Shown: positions 1-8,014, numbered from the stretch's first letter. The stretch: 17,575 bases of DNA from Baffinella frigidus (GCA_026770585.1 MU646649.1:135004-152578); one strand, 5' to 3'. Made by a program: numbers and translations. Notes: a model not told the origin generated them from the letters alone.

Positions 1-161
1 GGGAGAAAGACCCTGCTCAAGAGAGAGAGAGACCCAGAGAGAGACCCTGATAAAAGGGGGAACACCCTTCAAGAGCGAGAGAGAGGGGGGGGGGAGAAAG
101 ACCCTGCTCAAGAGAGAGAGAGACCCTGCTCAGGAGAGAGGGAGAAAGAGAGAGAGAGAGA
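1..161. repeat. GA-rich minisatellite
   Basis: Purine-rich low-complexity sequence. A unit beginning GGGAGAAAGACCCTGCTCAA followed by a GA run occurs at 1 and again near 94, with shorter AGACCCTG pieces between. No coding signal is seen. Confidence 0.85.
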
Positions 162-190
162 GGCCGCTATCGCGGTCTCCACGGCGGTCC

Positions 191-263
191 TGCCCATTTC
201 GCTCCAAACTTGACGGATGCGAACCGCACACCCACAACGTCAACTTGAGAATAGTCGGTCAAC
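191..263 (-). pseudogene. Coding fragment, 'YSQVDVVGVR' family
   Basis: The minus strand stays open here and encodes a peptide containing DYSQVDVVGVRF followed by VKFGAK. A related minus-strand peptide (DYSKVDILSVRYKPVNF) occurs at about 2755-2822, and a plus-strand relative (SQDDVVGVRYKFVNF) at about 8620-8668. Conservation of residues rather than only bases suggests a decayed exon. The family is not recognised. The fragment has no start codon and no flanking exon that I can join to it. Confidence 0.4.
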
Positions 264-271
264 GATCAGAT

Positions 272-667
272 GGGGACGTGCGCAGTGAACATGCGCGTGC
301 AGTAGCTGACGCCCTCTCTCGCACGCCCTCTCTATCTTTCTCTCTTCCTCCCTCCCTCTCCCTCTATCTCTCTCTCTCTCTCTCGCGCTCTCTCTCTCTC
401 TCAGGGGGACGCACGCAGTGAACATGCACGTGCGATAGCTGACGCCCTCCTTGCCTCTCTCTCTCACACAAACACACACACACTCGCTCACTCTCGCTCT
501 CTCTGCCCCCCCCTCTCCCTCTCCCTCTCCCTCTCTCAGGGTTGCAGTGGCGAGGGGGGGGTGTACGCAGTGAACATGCAGGTGCGATAGCTGACGTCTT
601 CTCTCTCTCTCTCTCTCTCTCCCTCTCTCCCTCTCTCCCTCTCTCCCTCTCTCTCCTTCTCTCCATC

Positions 668-701
<34 letters not shown>

Positions 702-743
702 AGGGGGACGTACGCAGTGAACATGCACGTGCGATAGCTGACA
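272..743 (-). repeat. Four copies of a 40-bp coding-like unit separated by CT microsatellites
   Basis: A unit of about 40 bp (plus strand GGGGGACGTACGCAGTGAAC and onward to GATAGCTGAC) is present near 272-310, 404-443, 554-596 and 703-743. Between the copies lie pure or near-pure CT tracts (about 307-402, 446-538, 598-701). On the minus strand the unit reads DVSYRTCMFTAYVP. The copies differ by a few substitutions. The alternation of one sequence with one microsatellite suggests tandem duplication of a unit already carrying the CT tract, or slippage or unequal exchange at the tracts. Confidence 0.75.
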
Positions 744-797
744 TCGCGGTCGCTGAACAGCTCGAGACGCTCCGCCAGCAGCATCCCCTCCGGCCGC
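703..797 (-). pseudogene. Coding fragment, 'LELFSDRDVSYRTCMFTAY'
   Basis: This is the longest copy of the unit above. The minus strand encodes MLLAERLELFSDRDVSYR then TCMFTAYVPL, ending in the CT tract. A diverged relative (CLEQFSDRDVS) lies at about 1265-1315, just downstream of another coding fragment on the same strand. This places the peptide in the same gene family as the 1262-2362 fragments. The product is not recognised. It is probably an exon relic with a microsatellite at its 3' edge. Confidence 0.4.
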
Positions 798-826
798 CCT
801 TTCAAATGCCCCACTGCCTGCAGTGT

Positions 827-911
827 GGGGGTTGGGGGGTTGGGGTTTGGGATGTGGGGGGTGGGGTTTGGGGTTTGGGGTTTGTGGTGTGGGGTGTGGG
901 GTGTGGGGGTT
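827..911 (+). repeat. G-rich GGGGT/TTTGGGG tract with quadruplex potential
   Basis: A run of G3-G6 blocks separated by one to three T or GT bases, including three TTTGGGG-like units. Four or more G-runs lie close together, so the strand could form G-quadruplexes. It resembles a degenerate telomere-like block but lacks the TTTAGGG motif seen elsewhere in the window. Confidence 0.6.
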
Positions 912-1080
912 CGTTGCGCCTCTGTAACGCATAAACGTGACCAAGTCCGCCAAGTGCCCCACAGCCTGCACCCCCCAACGACGGCTTTAGTCGCATACCT
1001 CCACACGCCGGCTTTACAAAGGGATCTCGTCAATACCCCACACGTGGATCATCTATTCACTTGGCAGCAGCCGAGTTCCT

Positions 1081-1104
1081 TTTCCCCCGGATATCCGGGG
1101 GAAA
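1081..1104. repeat. 24-bp perfect palindrome centred on GATATC
   Basis: TTTCCCCCGGAT is followed directly by its exact reverse complement. It lies outside any recognised coding fragment. A second palindrome centred on GATATC is at 9228-9269. Confidence 0.9.
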
Positions 1105-1261
1105 TTCCGGTTGGAATCCATAGCAACGGATAATATTCTATCACAAATCGTTTAGATGGACTGTATCCGTGAAGCCCCAGGTAGCTGCTACTTGGAAGAC
1201 AGGGTCATCCGTGGGCCGGTCCTACGCATTTCCTACGGATTTCCTAGCCAATTCCGGATTG

Positions 1262-1616
1262 CTATCCAAGCTGACGTCCCTGTCGCTGAACTGCTCGAGA
1301 CACTGCATCCCCCGGGACACACATGTTTTCGGTGTTTGACCGTCCCTGGGCAAATGGCTCAATAGGATTGGGAGCCCTCACCAACTTTAGCTTCACCAAG
1401 TCACCGATGGAGTCCTTCTTGGTACGCTTCGGGAACATTTCGTCGTGGGCCGGGGGGGGGTCGATTGGCGGCACATGAATCCTTCAAACCCTCTAGGGTT
1501 TGATTAGTCCCAACATAGGCGGACACTTTGCCCTTCCGTAGAAAGACGAGGTAGAATCGGCTAACCACACGGTGGACTACGAACCTTTCATCAAAAGCCA
1601 ACTTGCCTTGATGCAA
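1262..1616 (-). pseudogene. Frame-broken gene-family fragment (HDEMFPK... family)
   Basis: Three successive minus-strand pieces are visible. First (about 1616-1460) is a frame with DERFVVHRVVSRFYLVFLRK and then GTNQTLEGL. Next (about 1450-1340), in another frame, comes HDEMFPKRTKKDSIGDLVKL ending KLVRAPNP. Last (about 1315-1265), in a third frame, is CLEQFSDRDVS. The frame switch near 1450-1465 falls at a run of nine Gs. The middle piece recurs at 1785-1850 and 1989-2075, and the first piece at 3220-3264 and 9035-9078. The family is not recognised. The residues suggest a basic, soluble protein. It is not functional as it stands. Confidence 0.5.
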
Positions 1617-1647
1617 TTAACTTGAGAGATTTTCTGGTGCAATTTGG

Positions 1648-1885
1648 TCACGTACCCCCCTGGAATCGAGGCCCAACGAAACCCTCGAAGCCCACCGTGT
1701 GGACCTCGCCCTTACGTGGAAAGACGCGGTGGAACCGGCTAAAGGGTGACGCACAGAGGGTATGAGACTTAACCAACTTGAACTTCACATGAAGTCGCCG
1801 ATGGAGTCCTTCTTGTTCCGTTTCGGGAACATTTCGTCGTGGGCCTTGCACAGCTTAAGGATAACGCAACCAACCTCGTGCCTGG
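1648..1885 (-). pseudogene. Second copy of HDEMFPK-family fragment, frameshifted
   Basis: The minus strand encodes LKLCKAHDEMFPKRNKKDSI then GDF. A frameshift near 1790 follows, and the adjacent frame continues VKFKLVKSHT..FSRFHRVF, PRKGEVHTVG and GFVGPRFQGG to a TGA near 1648. It therefore links the HDEMFPK segment to the GFVDPGFQGG segment and shows both belong to one protein family. The GF(V/I)DPGF-G pattern recalls a motif of the dCTP deaminase/dUTPase superfamily, but that likeness rests on about ten residues and is only a suggestion. Confidence 0.5.
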
Positions 1886-1900
1886 CCTAATTTGGGACAG

Positions 1901-2127
1901 CTACGTGTCCAATCCCGCGAAAGTTCCTACACAAATGTAAAAATCGAGTTTGAATATGCTCCTTTTGCATTCTGGTGTGGCCCTCACCAACTTGAGTTTC
2001 ACGAAATCGCCGATAGAGTCCTTCTTGTTCCGCTTCGGGAACATTTCGTCGTGGGCCTTGCACAGCTGGATCAGGATCGCGTCGTCGTTTGCCAGGCTTG
2101 CTATCTCGCCTGTCCGGGCCGCGTAGG
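1901..2127 (-). pseudogene. Third, longest unbroken copy of HDEMFPK-family exon
   Basis: A minus-strand frame of about 75 codons is open from 2127 to a TAG at 1901-1903. It encodes TGEIASLANDDAILIQLCKA, then HDEMFPKRNKKDSIGDFVKL and KLVRA, then a tail (FKLDFYICVGTFAG) not shared with the other copies. It has no ATG near the beginning, so an internal exon or a fragment is more likely than a whole gene. The upstream end abuts a GGGTTAGGG motif and a GA microsatellite. The function is unknown. Confidence 0.5.
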
Positions 2128-2137
2128 GTTAGGGGGT

Positions 2138-2176
2138 CACGAGAGAGGGAGAACGAGAGAGTGGGGGGGGGGGGGG

Positions 2177-2211
<35 letters not shown>

Positions 2212-2305
2212 TGTGTGTGAGAGAGAGAGGGAGAGAAAGAGATACATGGAAAGGAGAGGCAGACAGACAAACAGAGAGGAGAGAGACGAAGAGAGACAGA
2301 TAGAG
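2138..2305. repeat. GA microsatellite with G16 run
   Basis: GA-dinucleotide tract with GT and AGAC interruptions and a run of about 16 Gs near 2162-2177. It separates two related coding fragments (1901-2127 and 2306-2362), the same arrangement seen with CT tracts at 272-743. Confidence 0.9.
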
Positions 2306-2362
2306 GGCCTTGCACAGCTGGAGCAGGATGGAATCGTCATTCGCCAGGCGTGCGATCTCGTA
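2306..2362 (-). pseudogene. Fourth, partial copy: EIARLANDDSILLQLCKA
   Basis: The minus strand encodes YEIARLANDDSILLQLCKA, differing from the 1901-2127 copy mostly at single residues. It stops exactly where the GA tract begins, so the HDEMFPK part is missing. Beyond it (2363-2500) the sequence is AT-rich and could be intron or spacer. Confidence 0.45.
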
Positions 2363-2734
2363 GGGAAACGCTTTTTATTTAAAACTTTATGGCAATGAAA
2401 TTTACTACTCACAATGAGTTTTACTCGTAATATTAAAGCAAACGTGTAGTAATTTTCATTGATTTCCAAGGCTTTGAATCAAAACCGTTTTCATTTGAGA
2501 TCTCCCCTGCCAGAACCGCGCCAGGTCACTCATCCGAACTCCACAGAAGGCCCTTCGGGGGTCGTTCAATGACCCATATGGGCCAATGGCTCCAACAACG
2601 GGCCTGGGACAACCCTCCAAGGACCTTGCGTGGTTAAGGTTGAGGCTCTCTCCTTTAATACCAAATCTGATACAAATGAGACGTTGTTGCGCATGGCAAT
2701 ATATGCATGTCGTCGTGGGCGTTGGGCCAAGCGA

Positions 2735-2925
2735 TTTGGTGAGGCCGGCCCCCCGCTCGAAAGTTGACGGGTTTGTACCGCACGCTCAGTATGTCAACTT
2801 TAGAATAGTCGGTCAACCCAGTTGAGGCAGAGATGGTATCTGTGCTCTGTCTCCTCTGAAGTTGACAGTTTGTATGGTGGTTGACTTGAGCGAAATCTTC
2901 CGCTGGCAGTGCATCTGTCGCTCTC
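2735..2925 (-). pseudogene. Coding fragment with VRYKPVNF and a second dispersed unit
   Basis: A 90-codon minus-strand open frame (2655-2927) includes LTDYSKVDILSVRYKPVNF, clearly related to the fragment at 191-263. At 2859-2915 it also covers a dispersed unit (plus strand GTTGACAGTTTGTATGG then GGTTGACTTGAGC) that recurs at 5793-5840 and 11745-11800. The most conserved frame of that second unit reads KST(P/T)(M/I)QTV. The function is unknown. The sequence shared between copies, not the ATG, is the evidence. Confidence 0.4.
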
Positions 2926-3080
2926 ACCGATGTTATCTCGGAACAAGACAGAATCTGTCCAGAATTATGCCATTTGCAGCCTTGATTTTATGCCTAAAAT
3001 AGCATATCCACCCTTATCTTAAGCGTTGGAAGCCGAAGATAGCGGAACAGATTCTGTCTTGTTCCGAAATTAAATCGGTG
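2925..3080. mobile_element. Foldback (MITE-like) element, 156 bp
   Basis: The outer arms CACCGATGTTATCTCGG (left) and the reverse complement of the right end (CACCGATTTAATTTCGG) match at most positions. The match continues inward through CGGAACAAGACAGAATCTGT on both sides, giving inverted repeats of about 40 bp around a spacer of about 75 bp. The spacer holds GATTTTATGCCTAAAATAGC, which recurs in slightly altered form at 12150-12195. No open frame is present. A non-autonomous DNA element is the likely reading. I see no clear target duplication. Confidence 0.7.
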
Positions 3081-3143
3081 CGGGATTTAACTGAAATTGG
3101 ATTGAGTGGAGGTCGTCCGCAGGAATTGCATGTGGGCTACTAA

Positions 3144-3264
3144 GGTTTCGTTGACCCTGAATTCCAAGGTGTAACGTGACCAAATTGCACCAGAAAATCC
3201 TTGAAAGTTAATTACCTCAAGGCAAGTTGACTTTTGATGAAAGGTTCGTAGTCCACCGTGCGGA
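3144..3264 (+). repeat. Dispersed 120-bp repeat, copy 2 (GFVDPEFQG)
   Basis: GTTTCGTTGACCCTGAATTC to GTTCGTAGTCCACCGTG matches 8955-9078 in the same orientation and 1570-1680 in the opposite orientation. On the plus strand here it reads GFVDPEFQG then, after a frame break at a conserved ACGTGA, TKLHQ, then GKLTFDERFVVHR. All three copies share the TGA in ACGTGACC, so either the copies spread after the mutation or the reading frame assumed here is not continuous in the parent gene. Confidence 0.65.
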
Positions 3265-3553
3265 TTGCACGTGGAAGCAGATTCAGTTTACACCACCTAT
3301 GCCATCTCCGGGGTGGTTTGGTGCTATGGTAAAGCTATGTCCAGGCTAAGATAGCAGATTCCGCCCTTAAGATAGCACAGCCGTGTTTACATTGAAACAA
3401 TTTAAATGGAAGTGATTTCAGCTGGGTGTGCGTTAGCCTGTGGCCCTCTCACCAATGGACTGGAGGTCGTGGCTGGCGAAGACAGGCCCGTACGAGAGCA
3501 GCGAAACGCGCCCCAGCCAGTCCAGAACCTGCCCCCATAAATGTATTTTAGCC
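3265..3553. other. Spacer with minor repeats
   Basis: No gene is recognised. Two AAGATAGCA/AAGATAGCAC motifs lie at 3347-3380. CCAGCCAGTCCAGAACCTGC (from about 3512) has a near copy at 3875-3893. Confidence 0.5.
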
Positions 3554-3554
3554 T

Positions 3555-3653
<99 letters not shown>

Positions 3654-3690
3654 TAGGGGGTTTAAGGTTTAGGGTAAAGGGTTTGAGGTT
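3554..3690 (+). repeat. TTGAGGG variant telomere-like array
   Basis: About fourteen nearly perfect tandem TTGAGGG units (3554-3650), then degenerate TTTAGGG/TTTAAGG to about 3690. The homogeneity of this variant contrasts with the mixed arrays downstream and points to recent local expansion. Confidence 0.95.
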
Positions 3691-4255
3691 AGGGGGTAAA
3701 ACGAGACGGGGGATGCAAAGGTGGGCGAGATGAGGGGGTGGATTTCGAATACAGGTCGGGTTGTGATTGTGTTATGTTGTTGTTTTGGTCCGAGGTCAAC
3801 GACCTCTCGTGGAACTGACGAGAAGCTGCGCCTCACTAACTGACGAGGAGGTCACGCACACTCATTTAGTGCACCCCAACCAGTGCAGAACCTGTCCCGT
3901 GCCGCGAGTCAGGCAGGTTATGAGCGCGGCGTAAGCCGAGTTTCCTGGTCGAAACGTTTCCAGAACCTTCCACCGTGTGTGTGGGGGGGGGGGGGGTATT
4001 GTGTACCCGCACGACCGCGCACGAGCAAGGAGTCGAGATGGGAGGAGACAAGAGGGAATCAACTTCCGGTCTCCACATTTTGCATCAGCACTGGTGCTGA
4101 GGTTATTTTCCGTACCTAGCTCTGCCTGATATAATCTGGTCTGGAGTTCAAAGTGTAGGGTGTAGCGTTTCATACCTCGGAAGCCATCGGGTGTTGCGAC
4201 TGAAAGGTGTTGGGGGCAGACTGCACATCCCGGATTGCGTTCTTGACCTGATTCA
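3691..4255. other. Spacer, no recognised gene
   Basis: GC-rich unique sequence. A (GT)n then G15 run lies at about 3976-3997, and a CCTAGCTCTGCCTGA motif at about 4117 matches the ends of the foldback family at 6161-6293 and 13361-13514. Short overlapping open frames on both strands (3862-4173) look like chance. Confidence 0.5.
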
Positions 4256-4876
4256 GGATTGAGGGTTTAGGTTTTAGGGTAGAGGGTTCATGGTTTAAGG
4301 TCTAGGTTTGAGGGCTGAGGGTGTGGGATTTAGGTGTTGGGGTTTCGGGTTTGGCGTTCGGGTTTAGCGTTGAGGATTTGGGGGGTTTGGGATTAGGGTT
4401 CAGGGTTTAGGGTTCAGGGTTTAGGGTTCAGGGTTTAGGGTTTCGAGTTTAGGGTTGAGTGTTCTAGGGTTTAGGGTTCAGGGTTTGGGGTTTGCCGGTT
4501 CAGGGTTTTAAGGTTTAGGGTTTGGGGTTTAGGGATTAGGTGCTAGGGTTTAGGGTTTAGGGTTTAGGGTTGAGGGTTTAGGATTTCGGGTTCGAAGTTT
4601 AGGGTTAAGGGTTTAGGGTTTAGGGTTTCGGGTTAAGGGTTTAGGGTTTAGGGTTTAGGATTTAGGTCCTTCAGGGGTTGTAGGGTTTCGGGTTTCGGGT
4701 TTCGGGTTTCTGGTTTAGGGTTTAGGGTTTAGGGTTTGGGGTTTAGGGTTTAGGGTTTAGGGTTTAGGGTTTAGGGTTTAAAGTTTAGGGTTTAGGGTTT
4801 AGAGTGCAGGGTTTAGAGGTGAGTGTTTTAGGGTTTAGGGTTTAGGGTTTAGGGTTTTGGAGTGTAGGGTGTGAGG
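4256..4876 (+). repeat. Interstitial TTTAGGG array, degenerate
   Basis: Dozens of TTTAGGG units mixed with TTCAGGG, TTTCGGG, TTGAGGG and TTTGGGG. The cleanest runs are near 4545-4570, 4710-4775 and 4825-4850. The plus strand is G-rich. Divergence inside the array argues for an old interstitial block rather than a live chromosome end. Confidence 0.95.
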
Positions 4877-4914
4877 TTGCGCGTACCGTCGTGAGGACAC
4901 TTCTACCCGCAAAA

Positions 4915-5715
4915 GAAACTCGCCAATTAATTACAATTTTAATTGCATTTTTCCCCAATTCATTACATATCTTCCCAATAATACCATATTTCAAAATCAA
5001 TTTAGAAATTACGTAGCCTGCCAGGCTTTTTCCTGGTTATTGAATATTTTCCCCCTAATTGGTTGACCGTCTTGAGAACGCGGGCAGCGCACACTGAGAC
5101 TGCTTCAACCCGAGAGGGAAATTTGCCAATTAATTCCCCAATCAATTACAGTTCCCCCCAACTATTTACATGTTGTTCTAATAAATTTCATCTGTTCGAA
5201 TTAATGTATAAATTACACAGCCTGCCGGGCTTTTAGTCTCGCTGTCCACCGAGACAAAAGTCGAGAGTGGGACGTCTCAAAACAAAAGTGGAACTTCCGT
5301 TGACCTAAGTAACGGTGGAGTATTAACTATTTCCCCCTAATTGATTGACCGTCTTGAGAACGCGGGCAGCGCACACTGAGACTGCATCAACCCGCGAGGG
5401 AAACACGCCAATTAATTCCCCAATTATTTACAGTTCCCCCCAATTATTTACATTGTGTTCTCATGAATCACATTTGTTCGAATTAATGTGGAAATTACAT
5501 AGCCTGCCGGGCTTTTAAAGTGCTGCCCACCGAGACAAACGTCGAGAGTGGAACCTCTCAAAACAAAAGTGGAACCTCCGTTGACCTAAGTAACGGTGGA
5601 TTATTAGATATTTCCCCCCTTTCATAATTATTTTCCTGATTATTGAACATTTTCCCCCTAATGAATTTACCGTGTTGAGCACGCGCGCCGCGCACACTTT
5701 GACTGCCTCGCCCCG
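4915..5715. repeat. AT-rich tandem repeat, three units
   Basis: Three units start with GAAAYNYGCCAATTAATT at about 4915, 5118 and 5400 (lengths about 203, 282 and 316). Each holds ATTACANAGCCTGCCRGGCTT, then CCCCCTAAT..GACCGTCTTGAGAACGCG and GCGCACACTGAGACTGC. The second and third also share a segment with GAGACAAA(A/C)GTCGAGAGTGG and CCGTTGACCTAAGTAACGG. Further partial ends follow at 5716 and 5868 (GGAAACTC). The AATTAATTACA blocks resemble the AT-rich stretches at 7430-7590 and 8060-8300. No convincing reading frame runs through the unit, so a satellite-like array or a duplicated intron-bearing segment is likely. Confidence 0.75.
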
Positions 5716-5918
5716 CGATGGAAACTCGGAAAGCTGCACCTGCTTCGGGTTTCGGGTTCAGGGTTCAGCGTTGCGTATTTGGGAATCCAGATAAGTTGAC
5801 AGTTTGCATGGGGGTTGACTTGAACAAAATCATCCCTCTAAAGGTGGACTGCCTCAACCCGAGAGGGAAACTCAAAAGGCTGCACCTGTTTCGGGTTTAG
5901 GGTTTAGGGTTTAGGGTC
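5716..5918 (+). repeat. Partial repeat ends with TTTCGGG/TTTAGGG tails
   Basis: Two copies of GGAAACTC..AAGGCTGCACCTG (5719-5741 and 5869-5889) are each followed by a few TTTCGGG/TTCAGGG/TTTAGGG units. A copy of the dispersed GTTGACAGTTTGCATGG unit lies between them (5793-5840). Confidence 0.6.
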
Positions 5919-6160
5919 CTACCGTAGCGCTAGTCCTGGGAGCATAGGGGAAGGAAACTCGCAAAGCTGCTCCTGTCATGCCAGGGCAGAGGCAGGACTT
6001 TCAGAACACGACCTTTTGTTTCGTGGTACTAAATCAGTCTGAAGGTGTTTTATGGCGAGCTCAGTTTTCTTCTTCCCTAAACCCTGAACCCTAAACCCTG
6101 TGCCAGGGGGGGGAGGAGGGGTGGCCTGAGGAAGTGCCCCCTGCATCTGTGTGAGGTGCT
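5919..6160. other. Spacer with short inverted telomere-like block
   Basis: At 6075-6100 a short CCCTAAACCCTGAACCC block is C-rich, opposite to the neighbouring arrays. GAAACTCGCAAAGCTGC (5956-5972) is a third relative of the repeat ends just upstream. No gene is seen. Confidence 0.5.
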
Positions 6161-6293
6161 TCGAGACCTAGCTCTGCTTGGGTTTTATTCTGGCTCGTCC
6201 TAAAGGCTTTCTATTCGCCCTTTTGTACTGGGTTCCTGCTATTAAACACTTTTAAGGACGAGCCGGAATGAATCTGAGGCAGAGCTAGACCGA
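6161..6293. mobile_element. Foldback element with CTAGCTCTG ends
   Basis: Left arm CTAGCTCTGCTTGGGTTTTA then TTCTGGCTCGTCCT; the reverse complement of the right arm is CTAGCTCTGCCTCAGATTCA then TTCCGGCTCGTCCT. The arms are about 35 bp and the spacer about 50 bp. Related single ends occur at 4117, 6911 and 12285, and a complete relative with the same outer end at 13361-13514. It carries no coding capacity. Confidence 0.7.
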
Positions 6294-6354
6294 GGATTGC
6301 TTTACACTCCTCCAGGTTAGGGCCTTGCTCCAGTCTTACGTGTGGTGTTTGTTG

Positions 6355-6886
6355 AAGTTTGGGGTGTGGGGTTTAGGGTTAAGGGATCAGGGTTTGGGGC
6401 TTAGGGTTTAGGGTCTAGGGTTTAGGGTCTAGGATTTAGAGGTCAAGTTTAGGGTTTAGGTTTAGGTTTTAGGGTTTAGGATTTGAGGTGTGGGGTTTAG
6501 GGTTTAGGTTTAGGGTTTAGAGTTTAGGGTTCAGGTTTTAGGTTTTAGGCTTTAGGAGGAGTACCCCCTGCATCTGCGTGATGCGCGATACGATGGATCT
6601 GACCTGGTTTAGGGTTTAGGGTTCATGGTTTAGGGTTTAGGGGGTATGGGGTAGGGTTTGGGGTTTCGGGTGTAGGGTGTAGGGTTTAGGGGTTAGGGTG
6701 TGGGGTTTAGGGTTTGGGGTTTAGGGTTTAGGGTGTAGGGTTTAGGGGTTGGGGGTTAGGGGTTTGGGTTTAGGGTTTAGGGGTTCGGGTTTAGGGTGTA
6801 GGGTTTAGGGTGTAGGGTTTAGGGTTTGGGGTGTAGGGGTTGGGGTGTAGGGTGAAGGGTGTAGGGTGCAGGGGTTGGGGGTTAGA
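6355..6886 (+). repeat. Degenerate TTTAGGG/GTGTAGGG arrays
   Basis: Two arrays (6355-6560 and 6607-6886) are split by a short unique spacer. That spacer includes CCCCCTGCATCTGCGTGATG, a near copy of 6139-6158. The second array is rich in GTGTAGGG and TTTGGGG variants. Confidence 0.9.
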
Positions 6887-7023
6887 CCGAGCAGCATCTT
6901 CTCGAACCCCCTAGCTCTGTCTCAGTTTTGCTCTGGCGCGTCCTCAAAGTATTTTAAGAGCACTTCAAAGCATGTTAAGAGCAGAAATTCAGTACGAACG
7001 GACGGATAGAAAGCCTTGAGAGC

Positions 7024-7164
7024 GGAGCAGCATCTTCGCGAAGGATCCTCCGGAATGTCGAGAAGATTTTGCTACGCGCGCTCTCAACCCTAACCCCTCA
7101 ACCCTGTAGGGGTCAGGGGTTGCACCGAGCGGAGGAGCATCTTCTTGATAGCCCCCTCCGGAGC
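7024..7164 (-). pseudogene. Two decayed copies of the 'AIEKMLLRSVQP' exon
   Basis: At 7112-7164 the minus strand reads GAPEGAIKKMLLRSVQPLTP. At 7024-7057 the same DNA motif (GGAGCAGCATCTTCGCGAAG) is more decayed. Both relate to the exon at 7293-7403. The first sits in a 68-codon frame (7090-7296) whose remainder has no match in the window. The family is not recognised. Confidence 0.4.
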
Positions 7165-7292
7165 CCCCACTTCAAAAGTGGCCCGTTCTAAGGGGGTCAC
7201 TTGAGTACTGTCCCGCCTGGAATTAGTACCGGCCTCTGAGCGACCTCGCGGACGGTACAAAAAGTTACTACGGGCACGTCCCAAAGACACAC

Positions 7293-7403
7293 TCAAAATG
7301 GCACAGGGGTCGGGGGTTGGACCGAGCGGAGGAGCATCTTTTCGATAGCCTCCTCCGGAACCCCGAGCTTGCGCATGATCATCGCCGCGCGCCCGTTTGT
7401 CGC
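7293..7403 (-). pseudogene. Exon-like fragment with 3' splice site, 'RAAMIMRKLGVPEEAIEKML'
   Basis: The minus strand encodes ATNGRAAMIMRKLG then VPEEAIEKMLLRSVQP, ending at TGA (7293-7295). Immediately upstream on this strand are TTGACTAG and CCCCGGCAG, like a branch point and 3' splice site, preceded by an AT-rich stretch (7430-7590) of intron character. Three other copies of the same junction are at 7649, 7786 and 8047. The amphipathic, helix-friendly sequence looks like real protein. The product is unknown, and it is probably a terminal exon or relic. Confidence 0.45.
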
Positions 7404-7596
7404 CTGCCGGGGTTATCTCTAGTCAATTTCATAACCAACCAATTGTGATTAACTGTGTCGTTAATTACATGCCAATAAATTACATTTTTTTTCTTATTAT
7501 TGCATTGGTTTCTAATAAATTACATTTTTCGACTTCGTAACATAGCCAGCCGGGGTTTCCCCTAATTAATTACAGAGCTGTAAAACAAACAGACAG

Positions 7597-7649
7597 CCTC
7601 CTCCGGAACCCCAAGCTTGCGCATGATCATCGCCGCGCGCGCTTGTCGC
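7597..7649 (-). pseudogene. Second copy of the same exon start, frame-broken
   Basis: TACCCCCCTTTCAG on the minus strand is a strong pyrimidine-rich acceptor. It is followed by GCGACAAGCGCGCGCGGCG, the same exon start as at 7403 but two bases shorter in the CG-rich part, so the frame is lost. The copy ends at GTTCCGGAGGAGGCTGTC, where it leaves the shared sequence. Confidence 0.45.
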
Positions 7650-7667
7650 CTGAAAGGGGGGTAATGC

Positions 7668-7762
7668 TATTATAGTGCTGACTAATACTACTGTAGTGCT
7701 GACTAATATTATTTTAGTGCTGACTAATAGTATCAAAGTGCTGATTATTACTATTATAGTGC
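7668..7762 (+). repeat. 24-bp minisatellite, AGTGCTGACTAATA
   Basis: Four to five tandem units of AGTGCTGACTAATANTANNN T. It lies between two copies of the exon-junction sequence. A 62-codon plus-strand frame through it is a product of the repeat. Confidence 0.8.
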
Positions 7763-7786
7763 GGACGCCGCGCGTGCGTTTGTCTC
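7763..7786 (-). pseudogene. Third copy of exon junction (CAG|GAGACAAACGCACG)
   Basis: The minus strand has TACCCCCCTTTCAG followed by GAGACAAACGCACGCGCGGC, reading ETNARAA. Only about 24 bases of exon remain before the 24-bp minisatellite takes over. Confidence 0.35.
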
Positions 7787-7846
7787 CTGAAAGGGGGGTA
7801 GGGACTGACGGGGCCGCCTCGGGAGAAACAAACGCTCGACAGTTTA

Positions 7847-8005
7847 ATAGGGTAACGGACTGAAAACCGGGTAGTTAAGCCTACGGTATTGCCTACGGTA
7901 GGCCGTAGGGCCCCTAGGACCTAATGGTTCGCAGGACCCCCCCTAGGCCCCTACCGTAAGCAATACCTTAGGCTCAACTACCCGGTTTTCAGGACGTTAG
8001 CCTAT
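7847..8005. mobile_element. Foldback element, 159 bp, with CCTACGGTAGG core
   Basis: Inverted arms of about 55 bp start ATAGGGTAACGGACTGAAAA (left) and ATAGGCTAACGTCCTGAAAA (right, reverse complement). They continue through CCGGGTAGTT and GGTATTGC to TACGGTAGG. The centre is GC-rich. The TACCGTAGG/CCTACGGTA core links it to the family at 8415, 9760, 10087 and 11811. Confidence 0.8.
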
Positions 8006-8014
8006 AAAGTTGAC

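Noticed and set aside
240-1033. Long minus-strand open frames rich in RERERERE and a matching plus-strand frame rich in SLSLSL
   Set aside because: They are translations of GA/CT microsatellites. Only the short conserved pieces between the tracts carry protein-like sequence.
1887-2469. 142- and 110-codon minus-strand frames and a 168-codon plus-strand frame
   Set aside because: Much of their length is the GA tract. The copy-conserved frame here is a different one (1901-2127 minus).
3551-4876. A true chromosome end (functional telomere)
   Set aside because: The arrays are interstitial, degenerate and flanked by unique sequence on both sides.
7668-7762. CRISPR-like repeat-spacer array
   Set aside because: The units are contiguous 24-bp minisatellite copies with only a few variable bases, no spacer of unique sequence and no cas genes.
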